Below are positions 21,140 through 64,000 of a DNA stretch of 64,000 bases, in pieces; the stretch's first letter is position 1, and each line of letters opens with the position of its first letter. The position numbers were made by a program, and so were the translations under genes. The notes under the pieces were generated by a model. That model was not told the DNA's origin and did not search any database. It was given only the letters and a program-made list of their open reading frames with translations. Source of the stretch: Tetradesmus obliquus (Eukaryota; Chlorophyta; Chlorophyceae; Sphaeropleales; Scenedesmaceae); contig CP126193.1 in the NCBI GenBank assembly GCA_030272155.1, positions 558,001-622,000 of the forward strand, in the 5' to 3' direction.

Positions 21140-22889
21140 TCATGGAATAGGCATGGGGGTGTTGTATGAGCAGTCCATTGACATGCGCGCCATTGCGGAC
21201 ACCCCAGAAACGCAGAGGCCGCTCGCGCTGGCTATGTACACTGTCTCGCCGTTCACGCTGCCGCTGTTGGCAATGATGATCTGGCTTCCAGCCGAGCCGT
21301 CCGGGCAGTTCCTGGACACACAGTTGGTGAAGGTGGTGCCGATGATGGGTACCGCTGGGTCCCACCGCAGGTCGATCTGGACGCTGGCATTGTTGAAGGC
21401 TATTTGCGTGGTGCAGGTTGACAGCCACAGGCAGCGGGGAGCAGCGGGGTTGTACACGCCCACGCCAAAGTTGTTGAAAGTGGAGGGAGGGATAATCAGG
21501 GGGTAGGCAGGCACGTTGGCAGGGTCGCTGCAGCGCGCCGTCTGGCTGATGCCGTCCCCTGTAACTGTGTCGCAGGTGCTGAAGGCGCCATACTGCAAGT
21601 TGATCAGCTGGCTGCCGCCAGACGGAGGGGGTGTAAAACACAACGAGTTGACGCAGGTTTGGGTGGGCAGGCACTGTTTGCCGCACCCCCCGCAATGGAA
21701 CCTATTGCTGGTGGTGTTCACGCATGTGTTGCTGCCGCAGCACGCCACGCCAGGTGCAGGGCAGCACACGTTGTTGGCATCGCCACATGAGCTCCCTAGT
21801 TGTTTGCAGGCTGGCACCACGCAGGTACCCTCTTGGCACACCTGCCCAGGCCCGCAGGCTTTGAAGCAGGCCCCGCAGCTGTTGCTGTCTGATGACAGGT
21901 CCAAGCACGCTGCAGGGAAAAAGGGAATGTAGTGGCGTGTGTGGGTGGCTTTTCAAACAGAGTGTCGCAGGCACATTGGTGCGGCGCACAGCGCAGCGTG
22001 CAAATCTGGCTGGCACAAGCAGGGCTGCAGCAACCCTAAAGCACAGTTTGTGTGAGCGCCAGCGCTGCGCTCGATGTGCATTGGACATGTTGCATCGCTG
22101 CAGCTGCTGTACGTAGCCGCTGGCACTCCAGCCCATACGCCGGCGTGTGCGCAGCTCTGCTACTTGCTATCTGGTCGCTGTGAGACTCTCGGCAAACATA
22201 CGCTGCTGTCGACTTGTGAATCACTGCTGCTGTCATGGTCGCAAGCCACAGCTGCATTTTTTGTGCTTGCAGCCAGCACATAATGGCTGTGCTTGCAAAA
22301 GCACACAGTGTGTGCTGACAAGTGCAGAGCTGCTGCTGGGGTCTGTTTCTTATTGGAATCATCATGGAACATTGGGCGAGTCTTGTTGGCTGCTGATTAC
22401 CCCACACAGCTGTACACACCTCTGGCACCGGTGCAGCTGACGCAGTTGCTGGTGCCTGCGGTGGGGCACACACTAACAAACTTGACGCCTTCCGCAACCT
22501 GCAAATAAAGCCAGCACCACATGCGCATCAACGGCAAGACAAGACAGTGCTTGTTTCGGTCTGTCACAGCGGCAGTGGCAGGTGCACTGCATGCGGTGTG
22601 AAGTTGTTGGTCTGATGGTGAGGGTGGTGACTCAGCTATAGTACAATCAGCTGATGTACATGACATGTGAGGCCCCCTGCATGCTGCTGGATAAAACCTC
22701 AACTGCCATCGTTGGATACTGTCACAGTAGCAATACGGTAGTGCTAGCTTGATACAACGGAGTAAGATTGCTTGCACGTGCCTTTACGTGAGTTCACAGC
22801 ATAGGGTTGCTGAGCTGCTGTTTCACAGCTGTGCTCACCAGCAAGCTTGCACTGGCCACCAGCAGGAACACCCAGCTGGTGACGTTCAT
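21140..22889 (-). CDS. Secreted Cys-rich protein with Stig1-like repeats, 3 exons, 299 aa
   Basis: Exons: 22839-22889, 22420-22498, 21140-21909 (900 nt, phases 0 and 1 agree). The first exon encodes MNVTSWVFLLVASASLL, a signal peptide ending at a GTGAGC donor; exon 2 gives VAEGVKFVSVCPTAG and a C..C motif. Exon 3 holds two Cys blocks, NSCGACFKACGPGQVCQEG and HCGGCGKQCLPTQTCVNS. Their CGxCxxxCxxxQxC pattern is that of Stig1-type proteins. About 160 further residues follow with paired cysteines (ARCSDP, RCLWLSTC, NCVSRNCPDG) and beta-strand character. The function is unknown; plant Stig1 proteins are secreted peptides. An upstream ATG at 22932 would lengthen the start but lacks the clean signal peptide. 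Confidence 0.8.
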
Positions 22890-23825
22890 GTTTCCTGCAC
22901 AGCACAAGCACGATTGTGCAGAGCAGAAGCATGACGTGAATAACGGTCGCATTGATTTCTATGTAGCTATTTCGTGTTTTTGGTAGAGGGCGGGTTGCTG
23001 CGCAGACTATGCGGCAAGTGCTGTGTGGGCCGAGCCCAACTCACAGTCGTATATGCTACAACTAGAGAAAAAACCAAACATCAAAGAGTTTTGTTGTGTA
23101 TGTTTCAGCAAACACAACCAGCGGATGATCGGGTCGAGCGAGTACGAAGGTTATGGCTGCTCCGTCGTTCAATATTTACATACAAAACAAATTAAGCATC
23201 TACAAGCTCTTTGTTAATGTGCTCAGCGTATGCAAAATGCTACAGACTTGCTGTTGCACCGGCGATCCAGTACGCTGACGATAGCGTACAGTGGCCGATA
23301 CGGCGAGGCCTGTGTTTCCAGCGAAGTCGCTTTTCCATGTGTCATAAACAGTATTCGTATCTCTTTGAAGCTTTGTAAACATACATAGACATAGATAACT
23401 TGGATGTTCCTATGTGGCGCCCCCCGCATCTCCAGGTGTAGGCAACAACAGGCTGCACCGCTGCCTGGGGTGTCAGTGATGCTTGCAGGCCAAAGGCGTC
23501 TGCTTTCTGTAACTCTATAATTCTGACTGTTGCTGGTGCAGCTGGTCACCGAGCGCTTTCGCAGGATGAGAGGAGGAAGCTTATATATATAAGCCATATA
23601 AGGCTGCTGATGATCAGCAGCTGATCGATCAGTATGTCATGACATACCATGTTCTGCAGGCATGGCTGTGCAAGCACGTCAGGACAGAAACACTAAACAC
23701 TCCCTGCATGGTACAGGCATGAAGCAACATGCGGAAGCCTACCACGGAGTAGGCAGCTGTGGCAGCCTGCCATCACCTCTCAGTTTAAACTAAAAAACAC
23801 AGTAAAATTTTACTGTGTGAACAGT

Positions 23826-24053
23826 CATCATCATCATGTTACTCATCAAGCCATAGCATCAACGCCATCGGCCCCGCGCCCCAATGGAGCGGCAACTACA
23901 CCCTCGTGTTTGCAAGCATTACGCACACCCCAAGCCCTTTCAAAAAAATCAGCAATGAACCTAAACACCAGTAACCTAACAGAACCCCAAGCATCATCCG
24001 ACACAAACCGCTTCACCTTCACCTCAGCATCTGTAATAGACAACAAGTTACGC
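23826..24053 (-). mobile_element. 5'-truncated LINE-like insertion with 20-bp target duplication
   Basis: On the minus strand, 228 bp encode the C-terminal end of a protein (VKRFVSDDAWGSVRLLVFRF, then IADFFERAWGVRNACKHEG) that stops at GVDAMA. A few bases and an ATG-repeat tail follow. AATTTTACTGTGTGAACAGT at 23806-23825 and the same with one change at 24054-24073 flank it exactly. Truncated 5' end, constant 3' end, simple-repeat tail and variable-length duplication are the signs of target-primed reverse transcription. The clade is not determined. Confidence 0.75.
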
Positions 24054-25555
24054 AATTTTGCTGTGTGAACAGTGACATTACAGTTTTCAAATAGAGATTC
24101 ATCACAAGCAACTTGTAAGCAATGTGTGCCACACACGCGGTGGGCTGCATCAGCTGCTGGTTGCTGCTGCTGGCAAGTGCACTGCACTGCTTGCCAAGCA
24201 GGGCAAGCATGCTGCCAGCAATCTGCGTCAGGTGCAGGTCATGGCAAGCCTCGCTGCGGCTCAGCAGGCAGCACGCCTAAATCCTATTAGTGCAAGTCTG
24301 TCAGCCCCTTCTTACAAATTCATTTGGATTCTTGCTGGACTTCATGAGCCTTGTCTGGCTCCTTTGTGGGAACAGCGTCTGAAAGCACACCAGTACTTGT
24401 ACATTTCCAGTTGCAACTTGTGCAGGATACACCGGGCACACGGCCTCACTATAACAACTACTTTGGTAGCTGGTAACTGGTAGCAATGCTGCCGCAGTTG
24501 CTCAGCGCTGCCTGCTGTCTGTGCCCGCTGCTGATTATTACCTGCCCGCAGGGGTTTGCCCGACCTCATGGGCTGCGCGTACGCCTCCAGCCGCCGTTGA
24601 ACCGTCACATAATTGCAGAGTTCGCAGGAGAGTTGTTGCTGCACTGCACTGCACAGGCAGCCTGCCTTAACGGTTAAGTGAATGCACGGCCCACACTGTA
24701 CAGTACATGTAGGTATGGTTTGTGGCTCCCATCCCTGGCTTAGCTGAGGACCGCTGTAGTGGCTGTGTGCGCTGCCGGTCACCTTGCAATAAACGGGAGG
24801 TCACTGCCGTGTTATGGCATCTGTTACCTTGCAAACATGACACCAGGTTGCATATAATGTCGCAACGCTTCAGCAATCTTGTCCCACCAGTCTCAGCTAA
24901 ACCGCATATACACACACGGCATGCATTGACATAACCTGTTCACATGTGAGCTGCACAAGCTGACACGCTGCTGCATCATGCAGTAGCAGCTGCTGTATGT
25001 ATATGCAAAGCAAGATCATCAGCATCATAATCATGCATGCCTTTGGCAACTTTACCGACTCGAAGCACTGCATCTGTACACTCTACCATCACTCACTGCT
25101 GTACGCTACAGCTGCAGTTTGTTGCTGGACGCTGAAGCTCATAAGGATACCCGCCATGTGGAGGACACAGCATGCGCCACAGGAGGCAAGCCCCTCACGT
25201 GCTGCTGTTCAAGGGTTGCAACATGCGGTTATGCTGCCCAACATGGTTACGTCACACACCATCCCGTGCTTGCTGTGTGGGACGCATTCACACAGCTGTG
25301 CAGGCGACAGTGCATTTGCAACCAGTCGTGCAACACATGGCACACATGCCAGACCATGTGCAGCATGCAGATACGAGTGTAGGTCGTGTGCACATGCCAA
25401 GTTCCGGCCCTGCTGCTTGCGTGCTCAGCAACACATGGGGACTGCAGCCATGCGCTTGTGCGCCTCCACAGTCGTCACTATCGAACAAGGGTGTTCCTCA
25501 TCCTGAGCACCTGCTGCAACTCCTCAGGGGATGTCAACCACACAACGCAGCAACA

Positions 25556-25597
25556 TGGCGTTGATGCTATGGCTTGATGAGTAACATGATGATGATG
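25556..25597 (+). mobile_element. 42-bp remnant LINE-like insertion with perfect 14-bp target duplication
   Basis: Contains only GCTATGGCTTGATGAGTAAC, a few bases before it, and the ATG-repeat tail. ACAACGCAGCAACA flanks it at 25542-25555 and 25598-25611 without a mismatch. This is the shortest of the four copies and lies in the opposite orientation to the other three. Confidence 0.75.
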
Positions 25598-26576
25598 ACA
25601 ACGCAGCAACAGCAACACTGCTGACAGGAGTAACCGCCCATTTATGTGTGTGACCACCCATTTATGTGTCAGTGCGGGCATCATTGCAACTCCGATTGTT
25701 GCAGGCAGGCAACCTCTCCCGTCTATCTGTTTGGGACTAGGCAGTGCAAGGGTATTCTAAGCGCACACCACATTTGCCAATGCATCCTGTGCACGGCTCA
25801 ACGCAGGCACCAGTCAGTGCTGGCAGCCGCTGTGCATGCTGGCACATAGTGCGTCGGCGCCAGACATGGGCAAGGCTGTGCCACCTGCAGCTCAACAGCC
25901 TATGAGACATGCCGGCGCGCAGTAAAGGGCACAGCACTCCCAGAACCAGCACGTGCCTCCAATACATCACAACGAACACAACAGCTAGATATCACGTTGC
26001 AAAGACATGCGTTTTCATCACCATGTATGGTTTGTCCATTCGGCAGTGCAGAAACCGACTGTGTAGGATGGATAAAGTGGCCAGCAGACGTAACTCTGCT
26101 GTGCATTGGGTTGCCACGGAGCTGCAAGTATGTACAAGACAGCCCAGGGCTCCACCAGCATGCAGCTCTGTGCACCTGCGGTGCTGCCTCTGCATAGTGC
26201 AGTGGCCAGGGTTGCCGCGGCGGCCTTAGCACGTGTTTATCACGTGCGCACCATGCATGCACCAGCTTGATGCAGATCCTCTAGGAAGCGTTCGTCGCAC
26301 ATGACACTAATATAACAGTGTGCACCTTGCTGCTGTGCAGGAGCTCTGCCAGATGGCGCAGGCCCATCAGCTGCTTATTGACCCGTCATCCACCCACTGT
26401 ACTTTTGCAACTTTGTCCCCTGCAGAACACCACTGATTCATCAAGGCAAGATGGGCTGGGCTGCACGCCTGCTGTTGCTGCGGCACCCACAACGCGGCGC
26501 CAGCCGCAACAGCAGGGGCACGCAAGCTACTACAGCATAAGGCTGCTGCAGCTGTACTTGCCGAGCTGCACACAAT

Positions 26577-58082
<31,506 letters not shown>

Positions 58083-61000
58083 CAGGGAGCGGTGTCTGCA
58101 GCAAAAAAGCAGGCCACAGTGTTAGTTGCGTCAAGCCATGTCTGACATTGGAACTGTTGAGGTGGGGTTGTTGGCATGGTATTCGCAGTGTGGTGCCTGG
58201 CAGCAGAACCATGCTGCTGTCAGAAGGGTTGCACATCACTGATAGCTGCATCGGCTGACGGCAAAGCGGGTGAGGCAGCACCTGTTGCTGAAAGTGCCGC
58301 TGCTGGGCAAGCATTTCCTCTTGCTGCTTTGCACGCTGTTCCGATCGCTGCTGCTGCTGCTGTGGCTGCTGTTTTTGCTGTGGCTGCTGCTGCTGCTGTT
58401 GTTTGTTTATTTGATGATGCTGTGTCCAGCACAAACAGCAACAGCGACGTGTTGCATCCTGCTGTTGCTGCTTACATTGCTGCAGGTCGATGTTGCTGCC
58501 ATGCAAGTGCAGCAGCTGCTGTTGCACTGCTCTTTCATTTTGCAGATCATCAACTGTCATTTTGCTGTTTCTGCTGCTACAAGTAAATCTTCGCTGCCTG
58601 CTTCTGTTCCCAAAGAGTGACAGGTGTACAGTAGTGCTCCACAGGCATGCACCTATAAATGGCGTGAAATGACACTGAGTTGCTTCCTTGTCCGTCCATT
58701 AAACGCCTGCATGTCAACGGGCAGGCTGATCGTCAGCACCATGACGTTGATACTGCTTGCGTGCAAAGATGGGCTTGCACGCAACCGCCTGCTGAAGTTA
58801 TCCTGATCAGATCTTAGTTGAACTTGATTGCCATTCAACGTCGCTTGGCACCTGTGGTTGTCTCTGGAAAGACGGTCGTCGTGCTCTGCAAGGTTCCGTC
58901 TGCTCAAGAGTGTCTCTGCCAGAGAATTCTGAAATGATATCGTTTGTCGATATAGACGGAATGATACAAGCGTGCTCGAAGCGACTTGGTGTGATGCTGC
59001 GGCTGTGCAGACCAGGTGCGTCCAGGCTGCCAAGCTGCGCAGAGATTTAGGAACTTTCAATGGCAAAGGCAACTCAACATGTGCTTGAGCTTAGCCACCA
59101 ACTGCACCTTACAGCAGCATGAGGAGTACGCCAAGTGACACCCTTGCCGACAGGGTGCCGACAACAATGGACACTTGAGCCGCTATCGTATCACTATTAA
59201 AGTTGTAATCTGTGCCATTATTACTATTGTTTAGAACGCCGCTGCATCATCGTCGTGTTGAGAGAGAAACCGAGACGATTGACGCAACTTGTGCTGTCTG
59301 GGGCATTTCGCTGAACTGAATCGCGTTTTCTGCCCTAAATCAAGATATAGGCGAAGTTTGCGCTGGACTCTAAGCATGAAAGTACATAAGTTCGGACTGC
59401 ACTTCTGTCATTTTTGGCGGAAAGCTGCATCAACATTCCAGTCCCCAAAACTCTGAAAGCTACTGTTGCTGCATGTGTTTTATGCCTGGCCGTATCCATC
59501 GGTTCGTCGACACTGATCTTCCGCTGCTGTTCTCACGCAAGCAAGCACCATCATCTGTGCAGCCCAGCAGCGTCTTATGTGACGCTTAGGTTAAACTAAG
59601 GGCTTAAATGTTTTTGAGCAGAGCGAGTGACTTGTGAGTTACCGTCACAAACCGTGATGCTCCTGTGTGTGGCTTCAATGGCCATTACAAGCCCAGCAGA
59701 GGGAGTTTAAAGTTTTGAATTTAAAACTTCAAAAGACAGAAGCGGATCATCACAGCAGTAAAGGCCGTAAGCAGACTTATCCGTAGACGGCAACCCAGCA
59801 CACTGTGACGGGCCTCATCACGGTGGTGACACCACCAGCAGCAAGCAGCGCAGGACGCTGGTAAGGCCTGCTCCCGGATCTGCAAGCAACCGTCCGGGTC
59901 CCAGCTCTGGGTGCAGTCAACCTTGGAACAGATGCATCGGCAACAGCATCAGCATCCCTCCTCCCTCCTCTCTCTCCTCCTCTAGAGGAGATCTCTTTGA
60001 GAGACACTGTCAGCACTACAGATGACATCACCATCACCGACAACAGCTGCAGCAAGCAGCATTTCAACCACCAACATCACCACAAGACCCTGTCCAGCCG
60101 ACCTTGCATGAACCTATTTGCCAACTCTCAGAGTCTGCACACCAGTCGCATGAGTTGCAGCAATCAGCGATAGAGGTGTGGCGGGGTTATCGGATCAATA
60201 ACCGGGTGATCCGGTGATGCCGTGTTTTGAAAACTTGTACAATTACATGTAGCTCAAGCACCGTCTGTATTCTTTACTGCCCCAAGCAAACAAGACTATA
60301 AACCATGGCATATAGGTTTGTGTTGGAGCAGACACCGCTGCCAGCCAGTCCCAGTGGGTCTGGGCGAGGCATGCTGATGTCTTGAGGGCAGGCAGCCCTG
60401 CAGAGGGTATGATACATGTTTGCAACATATTTTACTGAACAGGGACAGCAGGCCACGCTTGGTGAGGCACTGCGCATGCCTTGACATAGGCAGTGCACCA
60501 GGGTCACAAGTGTTTTTGACAGCATGCACAGGCAGCAGAAGCACGCACCTGCAGCTTGAGTCGCCCCAATGATGACCATGCATAGACCTGTGTTTGTATG
60601 TGTCACTGCACCCGCATGATTGCTGTGGAGGTGGAGGTGAGCTGCTGGTTGACCTGCTGCGCACCACAGTTGAGGCGCACCCATCCTATTATTGCGTGTT
60701 GGTGTTGATGATGGGGATGTGAGTAACGGATTCTTTGCCGATGGGCTTAGCTGCTGCCCAGCAGCAGCTGCCTGCAGGAAACATGCAACCATCAACAAAC
60801 AAAATCAGCTTGCAGGACATGCCATGGGCTGAGTCTGCACTGCTACTAGAAGCACGTCAGACATACAGGTGCAGCTGCACCGATAATACAGGTGCAGCTG
60901 CACCGATTGTTGCAGTGCACCATGATGACATGCAGGAACAGCCTGTTCAGCGGCTGCCATGCAATAGTCTTGCACCGCATGGTGACTCACTAGCTGAGCT

Positions 61001-61512
61001 GGCGCTGTGTGTTAGGCGCAGAGCCATCTGAGTGTCATGGATGAGCTGCTTGTGCGTCCAAAAGTGCGTAGCCTCAAACGTGCTGTCCTGCTGTAGATGT
61101 TATGGTCCTGTCGATTGGCCTGCAATCATGATGGTTGGATGCCAAAGTTAGGCAGCAACAAGGCAAGGCAGCAGCACCCTCGTATCCTGCAAGCAGCGCA
61201 TGCAGCGCAGCATCACACTGACAGTGGGGACAGCTTATGTACATTTAGGATGCTCACAGAACGTGCCGGTATGCATGTTTAACAGCTTGCTGGTGTATCA
61301 TGTCATTTGCAGCACAACATAGTGCGCTTCCAGAACAACTGTTGAACAGTAGCCCTACGGCTGCCGCAACCTCCACACCTACGCACATTGTGCTGCTGGC
61401 AGCAACAGTGCATGACCAGTGGCTTACTAACCACTTTCCTTTCTATCTCCTGCTTCCTTTAGGCGCTGCTGTGCTTCAAGTTGCTGCAGCTTGACTAGTG
61501 CTTGCCTTGCAG
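58083..61512. other. Upstream region of the giant gene, weak coding hints only
   Basis: Contains a minus-strand frame rich in Gln (about 58128-58560, starting MTVDDLQNERAVQQQLLH) whose Q runs come from CAG repeats, and another minus frame near 58870-58965 (NSLAETLLSRRNLAEHDDR) that looks helical. Both might be exons of an unrecognised gene, or chance. At 60866-60910 the palindrome GGTGCAGCTGCACC occurs twice in direct repeat. TTACA at about 59110 is TGTAA on the minus strand. Nothing else is supported in this stretch. Confidence 0.3.
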
Positions 61513-61599
61513 ACGCCAGCCAGTGAATACAGTCAGGCCTGCTGTCAGGCCCTGACGGTCAGCCTTAGACTGTCCAACGGCAACGACAACCGCGTCTGA
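61513..61599 (+). CDS. Possible last exon of an unidentified plus-strand gene
   Basis: After a CAG acceptor, 29 codons read TPASEYSQACCQALTVSLRL and end NDNRV, stop. A TGTAA polyadenylation-type signal lies about 170 bp downstream (61771-61775). Upstream exons were not identified, so this rests on one exon and one signal only. Confidence 0.3.
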   Translation, partial: TPASEYSQACCQALTVSLRLSNGNDNRV

Positions 61600-61770
61600 A
61601 CATGGTTTCTATGATGTCTGCCTGCCGTTCACGTGCCACACGGTCACCATTGTGACAAGCGCAATAATGGAGCACACTCACTTGGAGCGGTGGCCTCGTC
61701 CACGCCATCAGGCTAAGTTGTGTTCAAGCGTTACATAGACATGGTCAGTAAAATATATTCAGATGAACGT

Positions 61771-61775
61771 TGTAA
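61771..61775 (+). terminator. TGTAA-type polyadenylation signal (tentative)
   Basis: TGTAA is the usual polyadenylation signal of chlorophyte nuclear genes. It sits just upstream of an A/T-rich stretch (61780-61840), on the same strand as the candidate exon at 61513-61599. Confidence 0.3.
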
Positions 61776-61923
61776 AGTGTCTACGCTCTCTATTTAAAGA
61801 GCGGAATAAACAAATTTAAAAAGAACAAAAAAGCAGGGCCGTAACACCTTATAACAGGGTTACGAGACTCCCGCCCCGCCTCAACAACAAGTTAAAACTT
61901 CCGAATCCTTCTGTCACATTCTA

Positions 61924-62236
61924 TTATAAACTGCTGACAGCCCGGCGCAGGGCAGCTTGACAGAGCCGCAGGAATGGATTCTCGAAGCACGCACCAACAG
62001 AAAACTGCACAAACAACAGAGGATAGCTATACAGCAGGTTTATATTGAATGCGCTTAATGTTTGAACGTACTTCTTTGATGCCTGCCATGCGCATATGCG
62101 GGGGTGTGAAGTCAAACCGGTTTTCAAACGACATCTGCCCGTTGACCATGCGATTTTTTGCAGCTTTGCTGAGCAAAACAGCTCCCTCTAGCACACAAGT
62201 ACATATGTAGATCCTTGTTGCCGTTAAAACTCTTTC
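61924..62236 (-). CDS. Possible last two exons of an unidentified minus-strand gene
   Basis: Exon 62072-62236 (55 codons) reads ERVLTATRIYICTCVLEGAV and later NGQMSFENRFDFTPPHMRM, ending GIKE at a GTACGT donor. Exon 61924-62004 reads FSVGACFENPFLRLCQAALR and stops. The phase agrees (0). Another frame of the same DNA could also be spliced to an upstream exon (AIGCDGNTGKSFNGNKDL), so the reading is not settled. No family was recognised, and upstream exons were not found. Confidence 0.3.
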
Positions 62237-62404
62237 CTGCAAAGGCAGTGTATCATCTTTCAACTTGCAACTTGTGTACAACCTGCCAGTCACTGGCACT
62301 GAGTGGTTGCTACCTGTGTTGCCGTCACAACCGATTGCATAGCATAACAGCACGGCCTGGCACAAAGCCTGAGACAAAAAGATAGTGAACTCCAGCAAAC
62401 AAGA

Positions 62405-62580
62405 CGCAGACTCTTGAACTCCAAATCTCCCATGTTCAATACCAGATATATCTCTTATTTATCTCACATTTCAACTCACAGCTCACCACCCACACTCATA
62501 CATATACCAAATATCTCTTATATATACCATTTCACGGGAGGTGCTAGATTAATAAATCCAATAACAACCGCAGCTAACCA
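62405..62580. other. A/T-rich patch with short direct repeats
   Basis: The composition changes sharply from the surrounding DNA. ATATCTCTTATTTATCTCAC and ATATCTCTTATATATACC lie about 60 bp apart. It could be an inserted element or a regulatory stretch. No open frame of note. Confidence 0.4.
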
Positions 62581-62599
62581 AAGCTATCCACCCGGTTCT

Positions 62600-64000
62600 G
62601 GGTTCCTGCAGGGGTCATTTTGGTGCTCAGCAGCATCAACTCGAGCAGAGTACCCAACACTCAGGCTACGTCATGTCATCACCAGTGCTCTCCATCCTGC
62701 ACAAACATGGCTACAAATATTTGCCAGGCGTGTGCCGAATGTACGGCAGCATATGGGAAAGTTTACTGTACCTGTCCATGCACCATGCAAGCCAGAACCT
62801 GCTACAGCCTGAATTGCAGCAATGCATCATTGCTGTTGAAAAGAAGGCAGCGCAGCAGACCTGCAGCTGGCAGGTATGTTAACAAGGAGTTTACATACGC
62901 CATGTATGTGGCAGCACAATGCAGACTATTTAGCCGTGTAAGTAGTGTCTGCTGCGCAGACAATGGCTCGTTTTGCACAAAGCACCTGTCACCGAACACA
63001 CGGCTTGGCACACAAAAAAATCCAAACCTTGAACAGGTTCAAGACAGGTGCTGCAGCCTACATCAACAGCATCAGCATGCGCGTGAGTCACATGGCTTGC
63101 TGCACAAGGCAATGTTAGACGTAGCTGCACAAAGCATGGTTGGACCTTGACTGGCTACCTGATATGTTTCCTGTTTTTGATTTCACGAAGCTGTGGTTTT
63201 GGTGTGCACAAAGCTCCAAGTTCATCATGTTACCCATCAAGCCATAGCATTGACGCCATCGGCCCCGCCCCAATGGAGCGGTAACAAGCTCCAAGTTTGT
63301 GCTGCTGGTTGGTCACCAACCCATAGTGTGGCATCCTGTCCCACCAATGATTGGTGCAAGCAGACAGATTCAGCTGGATAGCTGAACAGCGATGCACTGT
63401 GTCGCACGTTTGTTACAGGAAGCACATCGCAGCCACACCTTCAGCTTGACCATGCTCTGTTCAAAGGCACTGTTGGTCTGCTTCGCAAAACAATGGCACC
63501 GCGCTGCCTGATCATGATCTCCAAGCACACTATCATAGGTGGAGCTAGCACTCACGCTGTCCGATCAAGCTTACCTTGTTTGTGGTAAAATATGATAGCG
63601 GTGGAACATTCAGTTACAATCGAATTCGTTGGTAACATGCTGGTCACCCCATCCATGCTGGTGCAGTACAGGCGTCGGATAGTGGCAAGTCAAGGCAACA
63701 GCTGCTGCAATGCACAAGCTGTGTCGGCAGGGCGTACCAACCGTGGCTAGAAGTTCTTGTGGTGCGCAGCAGCTTGGTGCAGCCCCGGACGTTGGAAACA
63801 CAGCAACGTTGTGAGTCAGGTCACCTTTGTGGGTGGGCCTGTGGCCCTACTTTGGTAACTGGTCAAGCGCCACCGCTGCCACTGCAGGAGCCGATGCTGA
63901 CCTGTTTGAAACCCTTGCCACACGGTGTGCTTCCTGCAGTGGTGGTGTGCTTATCACTGCACACGATGTTGTTGCGCTGTGAAACAGTGGCCACGTTTCT
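62600..64000. other. Right end of window, no supported gene
   Basis: Open frames here (for example 62620-63150, plus, with a run of cysteines CSPSCTNMATNICQACAEC) have no signal peptide, no matching splice sites, and no repeated module, so I do not call them. The only defined feature is the LINE-like fragment at 63223-63285. Confidence 0.4.
63223..63285 (-). mobile_element. 63-bp 5'-truncated LINE-like fragment with 12-bp target duplication
   Basis: Same 3' end as the copies at 8002, 23826 and 25556, with a very short ATG tail. AAGCTCCAAGTT flanks it at 63211-63222 and 63286-63297. Confidence 0.7.

Larger units (their letters stand above)
22890..26576. other. Intergenic region with two LINE-like insertions
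   Basis: About 3.7 kb between the 5' end of the Stig1-like gene and the stop of the giant gene, so it should hold the promoter of the former and the 3' region of the latter. I see no supported exon. The open frames are short and have no domain features. Two mobile fragments (23826-24053 and 25556-25597) and an inverted repeat GCTGCTGATGATCAGCAGC near 23602 are the only structures noted. Confidence 0.5.

Noticed and set aside
22744-22932. Upstream ATG of the Stig1-like gene at 22932
   Set aside because: The ATG at 22889 gives a compact signal peptide in phase with exon 2; the longer frame does not.

Overview
The window looks like nuclear DNA of a green alga (Chlorophyta, most likely Chlorophyceae). 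The grounds are very dense introns with GTGAGT-type donors and CAG acceptors, long Ser-Pro tracts of the hydroxyproline-rich cell-wall type, abundant CAG/CTG microsatellites, one TGTAA-type polyadenylation signal, and a secreted metzincin. No bacterial, plastid or viral layout is seen. All gene models below were spliced by eye, and exons were accepted only when donor, acceptor and codon phase agreed.

Layout. (1) 247-1579, minus: the 5' part of a secreted metallopeptidase paralogue that runs towards or past the left edge. (2) 4383-17788, plus: a complete 30-exon gene for a predicted 1,518-residue secreted zinc metallopeptidase. It has a signal peptide and prodomain, a metzincin catalytic domain (HEAGHTLGLDH), a C-terminal beta domain, 16 four-cysteine modules, a Ser-Pro hinge and a terminal Ig-like domain. 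The two peptidase genes are divergent. (3) 17789-21139: intergenic, with a 25/26-bp minisatellite. (4) 21140-22889, minus: a 3-exon gene for a 299-residue secreted Cys-rich protein with Stig1-like repeats. (5) 22890-26576: intergenic, with two 5'-truncated LINE-like insertions. (6) 26577-58082, minus: one phase-consistent model of 62 exons for a predicted secreted protein of about 5,061 residues. (7) 58083-64000: mostly unassigned, with weak signs of two convergent gene ends near 61.5-62.2 kb and another LINE-like fragment.

How the genes fit together. The metallopeptidase and the giant protein share the same four-cysteine module (16 and about 20 copies), usually one module per exon. The giant protein adds about 17 prealbumin/SpaA-like beta domains on Ser-Pro linkers, and ends in two homologous blocks of 14 exons each. 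Shared modules, signal peptides and wall-type linkers suggest extracellular matrix or cell-wall components that may assemble through the common module. That role is inference.

The locus records much recent tandem change: four exon-intron copies at an exact 719-bp period, a 996-bp duplication inside one 2.8-kb exon, a 25-bp minisatellite made of splice donors, and a duplicated donor that could add 27 in-frame residues.
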